Origin: an uncultured Bacillota bacterium
Lineage (GTDB): Bacteria > Bacillota > Clostridia > Peptostreptococcales > Anaerovoracaceae
NCBI GenBank assembly: GCA_949287115.1
Contig: CASEFF010000260.1
Coordinates: 1 to 8,068 of the forward strand
Reading direction: 5' to 3'
Length of the DNA stretch: 8,068 nt
Positions 1-5,103 of this stretch are shown here, piece after piece (position 1 is the stretch's first letter; the number at the start of each line of letters is the position of its first letter). Both the position numbers and the translations under genes were made by a program. The notes under the pieces are model-generated. The model was not told where the DNA came from, ran no database searches, and was given only the letters and a program-made list of their open reading frames with translations.

Positions 1-621
1 ATCAGAAGGGAGTTCAGGACGGTATCGACAAACATGCAGAAGCTAAACAATGTCCTGTATATAGAATTGTTCCCCGACAAGCTCATGGAGCTCACTTATC
101 CGGAGAAAACAGGGAGCGACATATCACTTTCAAATGTGATACCTATCACTTTAAAAAGTGACAGGGTATCACATATTTCCGGTATTGATATGACTGAAGA
201 CCGCCATACAAATACAGAGAACACAACAGAGAATATTATTACAAAAGACTATCCACTTCCTGCTGAGGCGGCTGCCGTTTTCAAAGATCAGATCCATTAT
301 GAAGCTCTCATATCCGATCTGCCCTTTAAGAAAACTGCGGTAGATGAGCTCGTAAACATCGCGGCAGAAGTGCTTACGAGCAACAAAAAAACGATCCGAG
401 TAAACAAAGAAGAGCGGCCTTCATTTCAAGTAAAGGAGCGGTTCCGCAAGCTCAACATCGAACATATAAAATATGTTCTCGATGAACTCAGCCGCTGCAA
501 ATCCGATGTAGCACATATGCGAGCCTTCCTGATAACGCTGATGTACAACGCTCCTGCGACGATAGACAGCTACTACACAGCCAAAGTAAATCACGACATG
601 ATGCATGCAGAAAAGCGCTGA
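1..621 (+). CDS. Replication initiator protein, DUF6017 type (5' part outside window)
   Basis: The frame is open from the first base, so the start lies upstream; the ATG at 34 is probably an internal Met. The first ~40 visible residues (RREFRTVSTN, then YIELFPDKL and ELTYPE) resemble the end of the winged-helix DNA-binding part of Clostridia element-borne initiators. A variable linker rich in T, N and E follows. The last ~110 residues match my memory of the DUF6017 C-terminal domain: AVDELVNIAAEVL, KKTIRVN, RFRKLNIEHIKYVLDEL, then the hallmark YNAPATIDSYYTAKVNHDM. Such proteins are associated with replication of plasmids and integrative elements. The linker-coding DNA carries dyad repeats that could be iterons. 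The stop lies inside the loop of a hairpin. The visible part is intact. Family assignment is fairly secure; replication function is inferred from the family. Confidence 0.8.
   Translation: MRREFRTVSTNMQKLNNVLYIELFPDKLMELTYPEKTGSDISLSNVIPITLKSDRVSHISGIDMTEDRHTNTENTTENIITKDYPLPAEAAAVFKDQIHYEALISDLPFKKTAVDELVNIAAEVLTSNKKTIRVNKEERPSFQVKERFRKLNIEHIKYVLDELSRCKSDVAHMRAFLITLMYNAPATIDSYYTAKVNHDMMHAEKR
122..173. repeat. Candidate iterons inside the rep gene
   Basis: TATCAC occurs at 122, 144 and 167, so the spacing is 22 and 23 bp, about two helical turns. The first two copies extend to TATCACTTT and continue similarly (about 17 of 22 positions agree). Each is also a dyad: TATCAC at 122-127 pairs with GTGATA at 136-141, and TATCAC at 144-149 with GTGACA at 158-163 with one mismatch. 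A larger fold pairs 135-143 (TGTGATACC) with 165-173 (GGTATCACA), with an inner TCACTTT/AAAGTGA stem. Origins inside the rep coding sequence are known for RepA_N-type replicons. That this is the origin is inference. Confidence 0.45.
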
Positions 622-634
622 ACTCTGCATGCAT
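601..634. repeat. Inverted repeat enclosing the rep stop codon
   Basis: ATGCATGCAGA at 601-611 and TCTGCATGCAT at 624-634 are perfect 11-bp complements around a 12-nt loop. The loop holds the TGA stop (619-621) of the replication gene. No T-run follows, so a simple intrinsic terminator is not supported. It is the first of three consecutive hairpins. Confidence 0.7.
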
Positions 635-654
635 ATTTGTTAGCAAGCACTGCA

Positions 655-679
655 TTTTGACTCCTACTGCGAGTCAAAA
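655..679. repeat. Hairpin, 9-bp perfect stem
   Basis: TTTTGACTC at 655-663 pairs with GAGTCAAAA at 671-679 around the 7-nt loop CTACTGC. There is no T-tract downstream on the plus strand. Its place just 3' of a replication initiator, in a mobile-element setting, suggests an origin, transfer or attenuation structure; this is inference. Confidence 0.7.
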
Positions 680-686
680 CACATAT

Positions 687-709
687 TTAGGGGAGCATTG
701 CTCCCCTAA
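687..709. repeat. GC-rich hairpin (TTAGGGGAGCA / TGCTCCCCTAA)
   Basis: The arms at 687-697 and 699-709 are perfectly complementary over 11 bases with a single central T, so the real loop would open to a few bases. It lies 7 nt after the previous hairpin and is followed by GACCCCTAGAG, not by a T-run. It is stable enough to stall polymerase but does not fit a standard intrinsic terminator. Confidence 0.65.
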
Positions 710-710
710 G

Positions 711-824
711 ACCCCTAGAGAAGGCATAGAAAAATTAGTCGCAGCGATGTATAATAAAGACAAATTAGAATTAGGCAACTTACAAAATGTAAGACTTACT
801 GACATGATGATGTGGGATATGTAA
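711..824 (+). pseudogene. Orphan C-terminal tail of an unidentified gene
   Basis: A frame open from about 711 to the TAA at 822-824 reads EGIEKLVAAMYNKDKLELGN and then LQNVRLTDMMMWDM. This looks like genuine protein (amphipathic, balanced composition) rather than random AT-rich translation. The only ATGs are at 747 and, near the end, 804, 807, 810 and 819. No ribosome site precedes 747, and upstream the frame runs into the hairpin at 687-709. I read it as the end of a gene whose front was lost when the region was rearranged. I do not recognise the parent family. A 25-residue peptide from the ATG at 747 is possible but unsupported. Confidence 0.3.
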
Positions 825-837
825 GTGTAGCTTGCTT

Positions 838-843
838 TATAAT
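838..843 (+). promoter_or_regulatory. Possible -10 box for the XRE regulator gene
   Basis: A perfect TATAAT lies 41 bp before the ATG of the regulator gene. No good -35 is seen at 16-18 bp spacing (the bases there read near GGATAT), so it would be weak or activator-dependent. Confidence 0.35.
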
Positions 844-884
844 AAGACCGATTGCTGTTATCCTTTCACTATGGAGGTGCGACA

Positions 885-1568
885 ATGAATCTTGGAGAAC
901 AGATAAGAAACAGAAGAAAAGAATTGAATATTACTCAAGAAGAACTTGCAAATAAGCTTAATGTAACTAGATCAGCTGTTTCGAACTGGGAAACCGAAAA
1001 AAACTTCCCAGACCTTCAAACAATTGTTTATATCTCCGATGAACTTAATGTATCACTTGATGTGTTGTTGAAAGGAGACAGAAAATTGGTAGAGAAAATT
1101 TCAAGGGATTCTAACGAGAATCCAAAGTTAAAGAAAAAGCTGAAAAAGTTGATTGTTATTATTATCCTGCTATGTATCATTTGCATAATGGGAGTAGGGA
1201 CTTTCTTTTATTTGAATAACGAATCATATATTCCATATAGTGAAACTGGAATTAAGGTTACAAATGATGGAGATATGTATGTTGCAAGTCCATATTATTG
1301 TTACTATGCTACCTATACTGGAACAAATAATGAAATTGCATTTATCTACCTTACAAAGAGTAACGGCAGGGATAAAGCGACTGATGAAAGAGTGGTTAGT
1401 TTCGATAATGACTTGAATGAAGAAAACATAGAAATTGTGTACTATTTGCCAGAGAAATATGTTGAACAGTATAATTTGCTCGATGATAAACACCACAATT
1501 TCATCCCTACAGAAACTGAACTTAAAGAAATAGAAAGTTCAAATAACCCTATTTGGAAGAACAAGTAA
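885..1568 (+). CDS. Membrane-anchored XRE-family HTH regulator
   Basis: A 227-residue protein. Residues ~4-63 form a Cro/C1-type helix-turn-helix: LGEQIRNRRKELNITQEELA, then KLNVTRSAVSNWE as turn and recognition helix, then LQTIVYISDELNVSLDVLL. A lysine-rich stretch (KLKKKLKK, ~81-88) leads into one hydrophobic segment at ~89-110 (LIVIIILLCIICIMGVGTFF). The positive charge before it predicts the DNA-binding part inside and the ~115-residue C-terminal part outside the cytoplasm. That outer domain is rich in Tyr, Asn and Glu and I do not recognise it. The start at 885 is chosen over a TTG at 852 because GGAGGTG (873-879) sits directly before it. The architecture suggests a one-component sensor; the signal and targets are unknown. 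It has no co-directional partner gene. The gene is intact and clearly AT-rich. Confidence 0.85.
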   Translation: MNLGEQIRNRRKELNITQEELANKLNVTRSAVSNWETEKNFPDLQTIVYISDELNVSLDVLLKGDRKLVEKISRDSNENPKLKKKLKKLIVIIILLCIICIMGVGTFFYLNNESYIPYSETGIKVTNDGDMYVASPYYCYYATYTGTNNEIAFIYLTKSNGRDKATDERVVSFDNDLNEENIEIVYYLPEKYVEQYNLLDDKHHNFIPTETELKEIESSNNPIWKNK

Positions 1569-1588
1569 ACAAATTAGAATTTAAAACA

Positions 1589-1990
1589 TTAATTTCCTTG
1601 CATACGCATAAAACTTATGTGCTTTAAAGTATCGCCCTCATAAATCCACGTTATACCATCGCATTGTACAGGCAGGCCTATTGGACGGCTCTTTACATCA
1701 AAAATCAATATCCGCCCCTGATCAAGCAATTAAAAATCAACATTGATTTTTAACTTGTCGATCAATCCCATACATGTACGCTCAAACTGGTTAAAAGCTC
1801 TACTTCCGACTACTCTGTGAGGTCTTTTATCTGTGATGCCAAATACAAGCTTGCCTCCTCCATTGTTCGCTAGGGCGCAGCAGCACTTTGCTGCATCTTC
1901 AAAACTAAACCGGTTCCTAGATTCATTGAACTGGATGCATTCTCCCTCTTTGGCGTCCAGAAGCTCCTGAACACTTTCTAAATATGGCAT
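1589..1990 (-). pseudogene. AlbA_2 / Schlafen-like ATP-binding protein gene, broken by an in-frame stop
   Basis: From the ATG at 1990 (AGGAAAG upstream), 86 residues match the N-terminal AlbA_2 (Schlafen AlbA_2, formerly AAA_4) domain: LLDAKEGECIQFNESRNRFS, CCALANNGGGKLVFGITD, KRPHRVVGSRAF and a start to the following helix. TAA at 1730-1732 then ends the frame. The same frame continues with clear family sequence: LLDQGRILIFDVKSRPIGLP, then VQCDGITWIYEGDTL, up to a second TAA at 1589-1591. Homologues read much like this (FDVxSRPxGxPVQxDG), so the first stop is a nonsense mutation within a once-longer gene. Family members are usually several hundred residues, so the C-terminal part is also missing. 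The family is a predicted nucleic-acid-binding regulator or defence-associated domain. A short domain-only product is possible, but decay is the simpler reading. Confidence 0.8.
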
Positions 1991-2057
1991 GACTTCTTTC
2001 CTTTGCCGTATTACGTTTAGGTCTTTGCCAGAACGTTGTAAGAAGATCTACAATTTA

Positions 2058-2297
2058 CTACGCCGGTTCACTGTTATAATATATCTCATCCGGACACAAA
2101 TCCTGCCCGTGCGGCCACTCCACAGTAAATCCGTTCGCAAATACCGATTTAAAATAATTCACATCGGACAGTTCTCCGTACCAACTTCCTGTGATATACG
2201 GTGATACATCAAATATCTTCTTTTCTCCGGAATCAAATTCGATAGCTATCTTATAATCCTCCATAGCCTCAACGCTTTTCGCAATAGGTCTCAACAT
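2058..2297 (-). CDS. DUF2442 domain protein
   Basis: A 79-residue cytoplasmic protein with the DUF2442 pattern: a leading MLRPIAKSVEAMEDYKIAI strand region, FDSGEKKIFDVSPYI, then FKSVFANGFTVEWPHGQDLC and PDEIYY, which is the conserved W-x2-G-x-D-x2-P-D signature. The start is firm: AGGAGGTG lies 5 nt upstream and overlaps the TAG stop of the DUF4160 gene, so the two are probably translationally coupled. The biochemical role is not established. The pair with DUF4160 is recurrent across bacteria and has been suggested to be toxin-antitoxin-like, which I treat as hypothesis. It is intact and of normal length. Confidence 0.88.
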   Translation of the reverse strand: MLRPIAKSVEAMEDYKIAIEFDSGEKKIFDVSPYITGSWYGELSDVNYFKSVFANGFTVEWPHGQDLCPDEIYYNSEPA

Positions 2298-2308
2298 ATT
2301 AACACCTC

Positions 2309-2575
2309 CTACTTCAACGGATCAATTTTAAAATATCCATCACCCTGGCTTAACAACTCCCAGTTTGCTTTTAATTCATCTTCATGTAATGCGATCCAGG
2401 CTTCCAATAGTTTAAGTTGTTTCTTAGGAAAATCCCCCTCAAGTTTTTCTCCTTCCAATGACATAACCACCTCATTACTTCCATATATGGCATGTAAATG
2501 CGGCACATGATGCCTTCCACCCTTTTCATTTTGCATTCTTACGATTATTCCATAAAACATTGATAATGTAGGCAT
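2309..2575 (-). CDS. DUF4160 domain protein
   Basis: An 88-residue protein with DUF4160 features: MPTLSMFYGIIVRM at the N-terminus, HHVPHLHAIYG (the conserved histidine-rich core), then LEGEKLEGDFP and a helical C-terminus containing AWIALHEDELKANWELL. GGAAGG upstream supports the ATG at 2575. It is the first gene of a two-gene unit with DUF2442 (11 nt between stop and start, with the second gene's ribosome site overlapping this stop). The His-x-Pro-His-x-His cluster could bind metal or form an active site; that is inference. Function is unknown; the pair is a candidate toxin-antitoxin-like module. It is intact. Confidence 0.88.
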   Translation of the reverse strand: MPTLSMFYGIIVRMQNEKGGRHHVPHLHAIYGSNEVVMSLEGEKLEGDFPKKQLKLLEAWIALHEDELKANWELLSQGDGYFKIDPLK

Positions 2576-2588
2576 ATCTTTTTCCTTC

Positions 2589-2678
2589 CCCAGTCAACCA
2601 ACAGTCAACTAATTTTTCGTTGAAATTTCAATATCTGCAGGCATTAAGCCTGGTTTTGGGAACAACCCAGTCAACCAA
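2589..2678. repeat. Short direct repeat CCCAGTCAACCAA
   Basis: Identical 13-mers lie at 2589-2601 and 2666-2678, and a related CAGTCAACT is at 2602-2610. On the minus strand each presents TTGACT, similar to a -35 box, upstream of the DUF4160 gene. I could not find a matching -10 at correct spacing. They could be operator copies for the DUF4160/DUF2442 unit or a chance repeat. Confidence 0.35.
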
Positions 2679-2784
2679 ATTGCTATATTCTGCACTACCT
2701 AAAACCTTTGCTTATATAATAATTATATTGCCTGCCGATATTTTATACAAGCTATTTACAGTATTGTACCAGTTGATTATGAAT

Positions 2785-3132
2785 CTATTTATAGATTATC
2801 TCTCTGTACACGATCTCATCAACTCTGCTACTGATACTGTTCATCGCCTGCGCCCACGCCATCATATCCTTTGCCTTGAGCTCTTCCGTGATGTTTTCAG
2901 CGCGCTTCATATCGTCTATTAGCTTTGCTTTCATGTCAGCCGCCTGTTTGCCGGTTTCCGCAAGGTATCTGTTCAGGCTGCCCGCTGTGAGCATGTTGTA
3001 ATAGATCACCTTTTTATGCTGCTTCAGATACTTGCCATGTCTAATACCCCATATGTTTACTTCTCTGATTCTTTCTTCTGAAGCTCTCAGATCAGGATAG
3101 AGCTGATCGCCACATTTCTTATAACTTATCAT
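2785..3132 (-). CDS. tnpV: TnpV family transposon protein
   Basis: A 115-residue basic, helical protein matching TnpV, a small protein of Clostridia transposons of the Tn4451 kind that has been linked to excisionase-like function. Recognisable parts are the Cys/Leu-Tyr-Pro start (CGDQLYPDL), IWGIRHGKYLKQHKKVIYYN, the LLTAGSLNRYLAE-type core (here MLTAGSLNRYLAETGKQA), ITEELKAKDMMAWAQAMNS, and the EIVYREIIY tail. I place the start at 3132 and not at 3171, because AAGGAGG lies 8 nt before 3132 and the extra 13 residues are not family-like. Its usual companion, a large serine recombinase (TnpX), is absent here, so this is an orphan that probably depends on another element or is a leftover. Confidence 0.85.
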   Translation of the reverse strand: MISYKKCGDQLYPDLRASEERIREVNIWGIRHGKYLKQHKKVIYYNMLTAGSLNRYLAETGKQAADMKAKLIDDMKRAENITEELKAKDMMAWAQAMNSISSRVDEIVYREIIYK

Positions 3133-3167
3133 TGCTGTTTCCTCCTTCATATCTATAAATTCTTCCC

Positions 3168-3181
3168 ACAAAGCGCTTTGT
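3168..3181. repeat. 14-nt perfect palindrome ACAAAGCGCTTTGT
   Basis: This exact palindrome sits 36 bp upstream of the chosen tnpV start, between it and any promoter. Its position would suit an operator for a dimeric regulator. On the plus strand it is followed by TTTTG, so a weak terminator facing the other way is an alternative. Confidence 0.4.
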
Positions 3182-3227
3182 TTTTGAATAATAACAGTTT
3201 TAATATTTAAATATGGACACAGTATAA

Positions 3228-3514
3228 GATAACTTCGGCGCCTGGTTCGATGTCGTAGATAACAAGCAAATCAATTACCCCCGATGCACAAATTGCAACA
3301 GATGTGAAACGCCAGAAATTAAAAAAGAGATTGCAAGACCTGAAAAAGCTACACGGACTAAAAACAGCCTGAAAACGCCGTTGAAATCGGCTCAGAAAAT
3401 GAATTAAAAATGCTGTTGTATGGGATCGAGCAAAGATTTTATACCACTCCGGTTGGTGACGAAAAGCGTCTTGCAAATTCGGTTATTACGTTAAATCAAG
3501 GAGGGCAAGCATAA
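3228..3514 (+). pseudogene. Frameshifted remnant of an unidentified gene
   Basis: Coding-like sequence changes frame at least once. Frame A (from about 3259) reads SITPDAQIATDVKRQKLKKR, then LQDLKKLHGLK, and meets TGA at 3370. One base over, frame B (from 3362) reads QPENAVEIGSENELKMLLYG, then IEQRFYTTPVGDEKRLANSV, ITLNQGGQA and TAA at 3512. The join falls at an A-run (3360-3364), so a one-base insertion explains it; the repaired peptide runs smoothly. An earlier segment, DNFGAWFDVVDNK (3228-3266, third frame), may also belong. I do not recognise the family. The middle is a charged amphipathic helix. The antisense frame on the minus strand here is low-complexity and not protein-like. Confidence 0.45.
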
Positions 3515-3672
3515 TTGATAAGATAAAAACGCAAACATCAAACAAGGTTGACAAAAATTTAGGATATATAATCGCATTTCAAAAACAAAAAGACGCAGAG
3601 ACAATTCCCAACGCCTTATTTTTAATACCGTCAATATATCAATATAACATCTACATCGGTCTTCGAGCCTAG
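3511..3672 (+). pseudogene. Possible small gene with a lost start codon
   Basis: AAGGAGGG (3498-3505) is placed correctly for a start at 3511, where the codon is ATA, not ATG. An open frame of 53 codons follows to TAG at 3670-3672, reading IIDKIKTQTSNKVDKNLGYI, then IAFQKQKDAETIPN and a hydrophobic end. If the codon was once ATG, it would have overlapped the upstream remnant's stop as ATGA, a common coupled arrangement. A G-to-A change would remove the start and keep a stop (TAA). The frame runs one base beyond the asnS stop on the other strand, so its true end may have been cut off. The product is not recognised. The alternative is a chance frame in AT-rich DNA. Confidence 0.3.
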
Positions 3673-5063
3673 AATTCAGCCGATTTCGGCGTCCTCGGGA
3701 ACGGCAGTACGTCTCTGATGTTGCTCATGCCCGTTATATACATGATGATACGCTCAAATCCGAGACCGTATCCCGAATGTTTCACTCCGCCGTACTTTCG
3801 CAGATCCATGTACCAGCTGTAATCCTCTTCCGTCATGCCCGTCTCTTCTATCCTGGCTTTCAGAACATCGTAGCGCTCTTCCCTCTGGCTGCCTCCGATT
3901 ATCTCGCCCACGCCCGGCACCAGCAGGTCGCATGCGGCCACGGTCCTGTCGTCATCATTGAGACGCATGTAGAAAGCCTTTATCTCCTTCGGATAATCCG
4001 TTACGAACACAGGCTTTTTATACACCTTCTCCGTAATATACCTCTCATGCTCCGTCTGAAGATCTATGCCCCACTCGACGGGATACTGGAAATCCTCTCC
4101 TGACTTTTTGAGCAGCTCCACGGCTTCGGTATACGTTATCCTCGCAAAATCCGAGTTCACTATGTTGTCCAGCCTGTCTAAGAGCCCCTTGTCGATGAAC
4201 CTGCTGAAGAATTCCATCTCTTCCGGAGCGTTTTCCATAACGTAGTTAATGATGTACTTTATCATGTCCTCCGCCACATCCATGTTGTCGGAAAGCTCGG
4301 CAAAGGCCATCTCCGGCTCTATCATCCAGAACTCCGAAGCATGTCTTGCGGTGTTTGAATTCTCGGCCCTGAACGTAGGCCCGAACGTATATACGTTCCT
4401 GAAAGCAAGGGCAAACGTCTCCGCTTCAAGCTGGCCGCTTACGGTAAGGCCCGTTTCCTTTCCGAAAAAGTCCTCGCTGTAATCCACCGCACCATCCTTC
4501 GTCTTCGGCAGATCGTTCATGTCCAGAGTCGTCACCCTGAACATCTCTCCTGCGCCCTCGCAGTCGCTGGCCGTTATGATCGGAGTATGGACGTATACGA
4601 AGTTCCTGTCCTGAAAGAATCTGTGGATGGCGTAAGCCACGAGGGATCTTACACGGAACACCGCGGAGAACGTATTGCTCCTCGGTCTCAGGTGCGCTAT
4701 CTCCCTGAGGAATTCCATGCTGTGTCTCTTCTTCTGGAGCGGATAGTCGGGATCCGATCCCGCCTCTATCACGACTTCCTTCGCCTTTATCTCGAAAGGC
4801 TGCTTTGCCTCCGGTGTGAGCACGAATGTACCCGTCACCTTCAGAGCCGCAGCGATAGGCACCTTAGAAATCTCCTCGAAATTATCGAGGAATTCCGCTT
4901 CATATACCACCTGTACCGACTTGAAGAAGCTGCCGTCATTGAGCTCTATGAATCCGAATTTGTTGGAACCCCTGTTGGTCCTTACCCATCCTCTGACGGT
5001 TATCTCGCTGTCCGAATAAGTATCGCTTTCTCTGTATAGGCTCTTTATCTCAACGTCTTTCAT
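3669..5063 (-). CDS. asnS: Asparagine--tRNA ligase (AsnRS)
   Basis: This class IIb synthetase activates asparagine with ATP and charges tRNA-Asn in the cytoplasm. It is 464 residues, normal for bacterial AsnRS. Residues ~18-105 form the OB-fold anticodon-binding domain ([20 protein letters not shown]). The catalytic core follows: motif 1 around 147-175 ([29 protein letters not shown]), motif 2 at 231-251 ([20 protein letters not shown], with the ATP-binding Arg), and motif 3 at 431-445 ([15 protein letters not shown]). The [11 protein letters not shown] and [13 protein letters not shown] signatures favour AsnRS over AspRS. AGGAGAA sits just upstream of the ATG at 5063. It is the last gene of a greA-lysS-asnS unit, 40 nt after lysS. 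I see no convincing intrinsic terminator downstream; only a 5-bp GCCGA/TCGGC stem lies in the final codons. Confidence 0.97.
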   Translation of the reverse strand: MKDVEIKSLYRESDTYSDSEITVRGWVRTNRGSNKFGFIELNDGSFFKSVQVVYEAEFLDNFEEISKVPIAAALKVTGTFVLTPEAKQPFEIKAKEVVIEAGSDPDYPLQKKRHSMEFLREIAHLRPRSNTFSAVFRVRSLVAYAIHRFFQDRNFVYVHTPIITASDCEGAGEMFRVTTLDMNDLPKTKDGAVDYSEDFFGKETGLTVSGQLEAETFALAFRNVYTFGPTFRAENSNTARHASEFWMIEPEMAFAELSDNMDVAEDMIKYIINYVMENAPEEMEFFSRFIDKGLLDRLDNIVNSDFARITYTEAVELLKKSGEDFQYPVEWGIDLQTEHERYITEKVYKKPVFVTDYPKEIKAFYMRLNDDDRTVAACDLLVPGVGEIIGGSQREERYDVLKARIEETGMTEEDYSWYMDLRKYGGVKHSGYGLGFERIIMYITGMSNIRDVLPFPRTPKSAEF

Positions 5064-5103
5064 CTGATCTTCTCCTGTAATTCAACAAAACCTCTCTGAT
5101 GCG

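Larger units (their letters stand above)
1..3668. mobile_element. Decaying mosaic mobile-element region
   Basis: Grouped here are a DUF6017 replication initiator, orphan tnpV, an interrupted AlbA_2 gene, gene tails without fronts, a regulator and a DUF4160/DUF2442 cargo pair. Base composition is visibly AT-richer than the block from 3669 on. No relaxase, integrase or complete recombinase is present inside the window, and I could not define terminal repeats. The right edge is probably between about 3500 and 3668, close to the 3' end of asnS; the left edge is outside the window. Confidence 0.55.

Noticed and set aside
687..709. Hairpin considered as the intrinsic terminator of the rep gene
   Set aside because: The stem is strong but GACCCC follows in place of a T-run, so I kept it as a hairpin only.
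1224..1496. Minus-strand frame inside the XRE regulator gene
   Set aside because: It is antisense to an intact gene with a proper ribosome site and domain structure; the translation is Ile-rich noise.
2714..2728. AT-only palindrome ATATAATAATTATAT
   Set aside because: Such palindromes arise easily in AT-rich DNA and nothing nearby gives it a role.
2620..2922. Plus-strand frame across the tnpV 3' end
   Set aside because: It overlaps tnpV on the other strand, has no ribosome site and no recognisable content.
3207..3476. An 89-codon minus-strand frame opposite the frameshifted remnant
   Set aside because: The translation is Phe/Arg/Ser-rich and not protein-like, with no ribosome site; the plus strand reads better.
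3548..3572. TTGACA and TATAAT before the asnS end, resembling a promoter
   Set aside because: The spacer is only 13 bp, too short for a sigma-A promoter.
3777..5039. Several plus-strand open frames inside asnS
   Set aside because: All are antisense to an unmistakable AsnRS and have no ribosome sites or recognisable domains.
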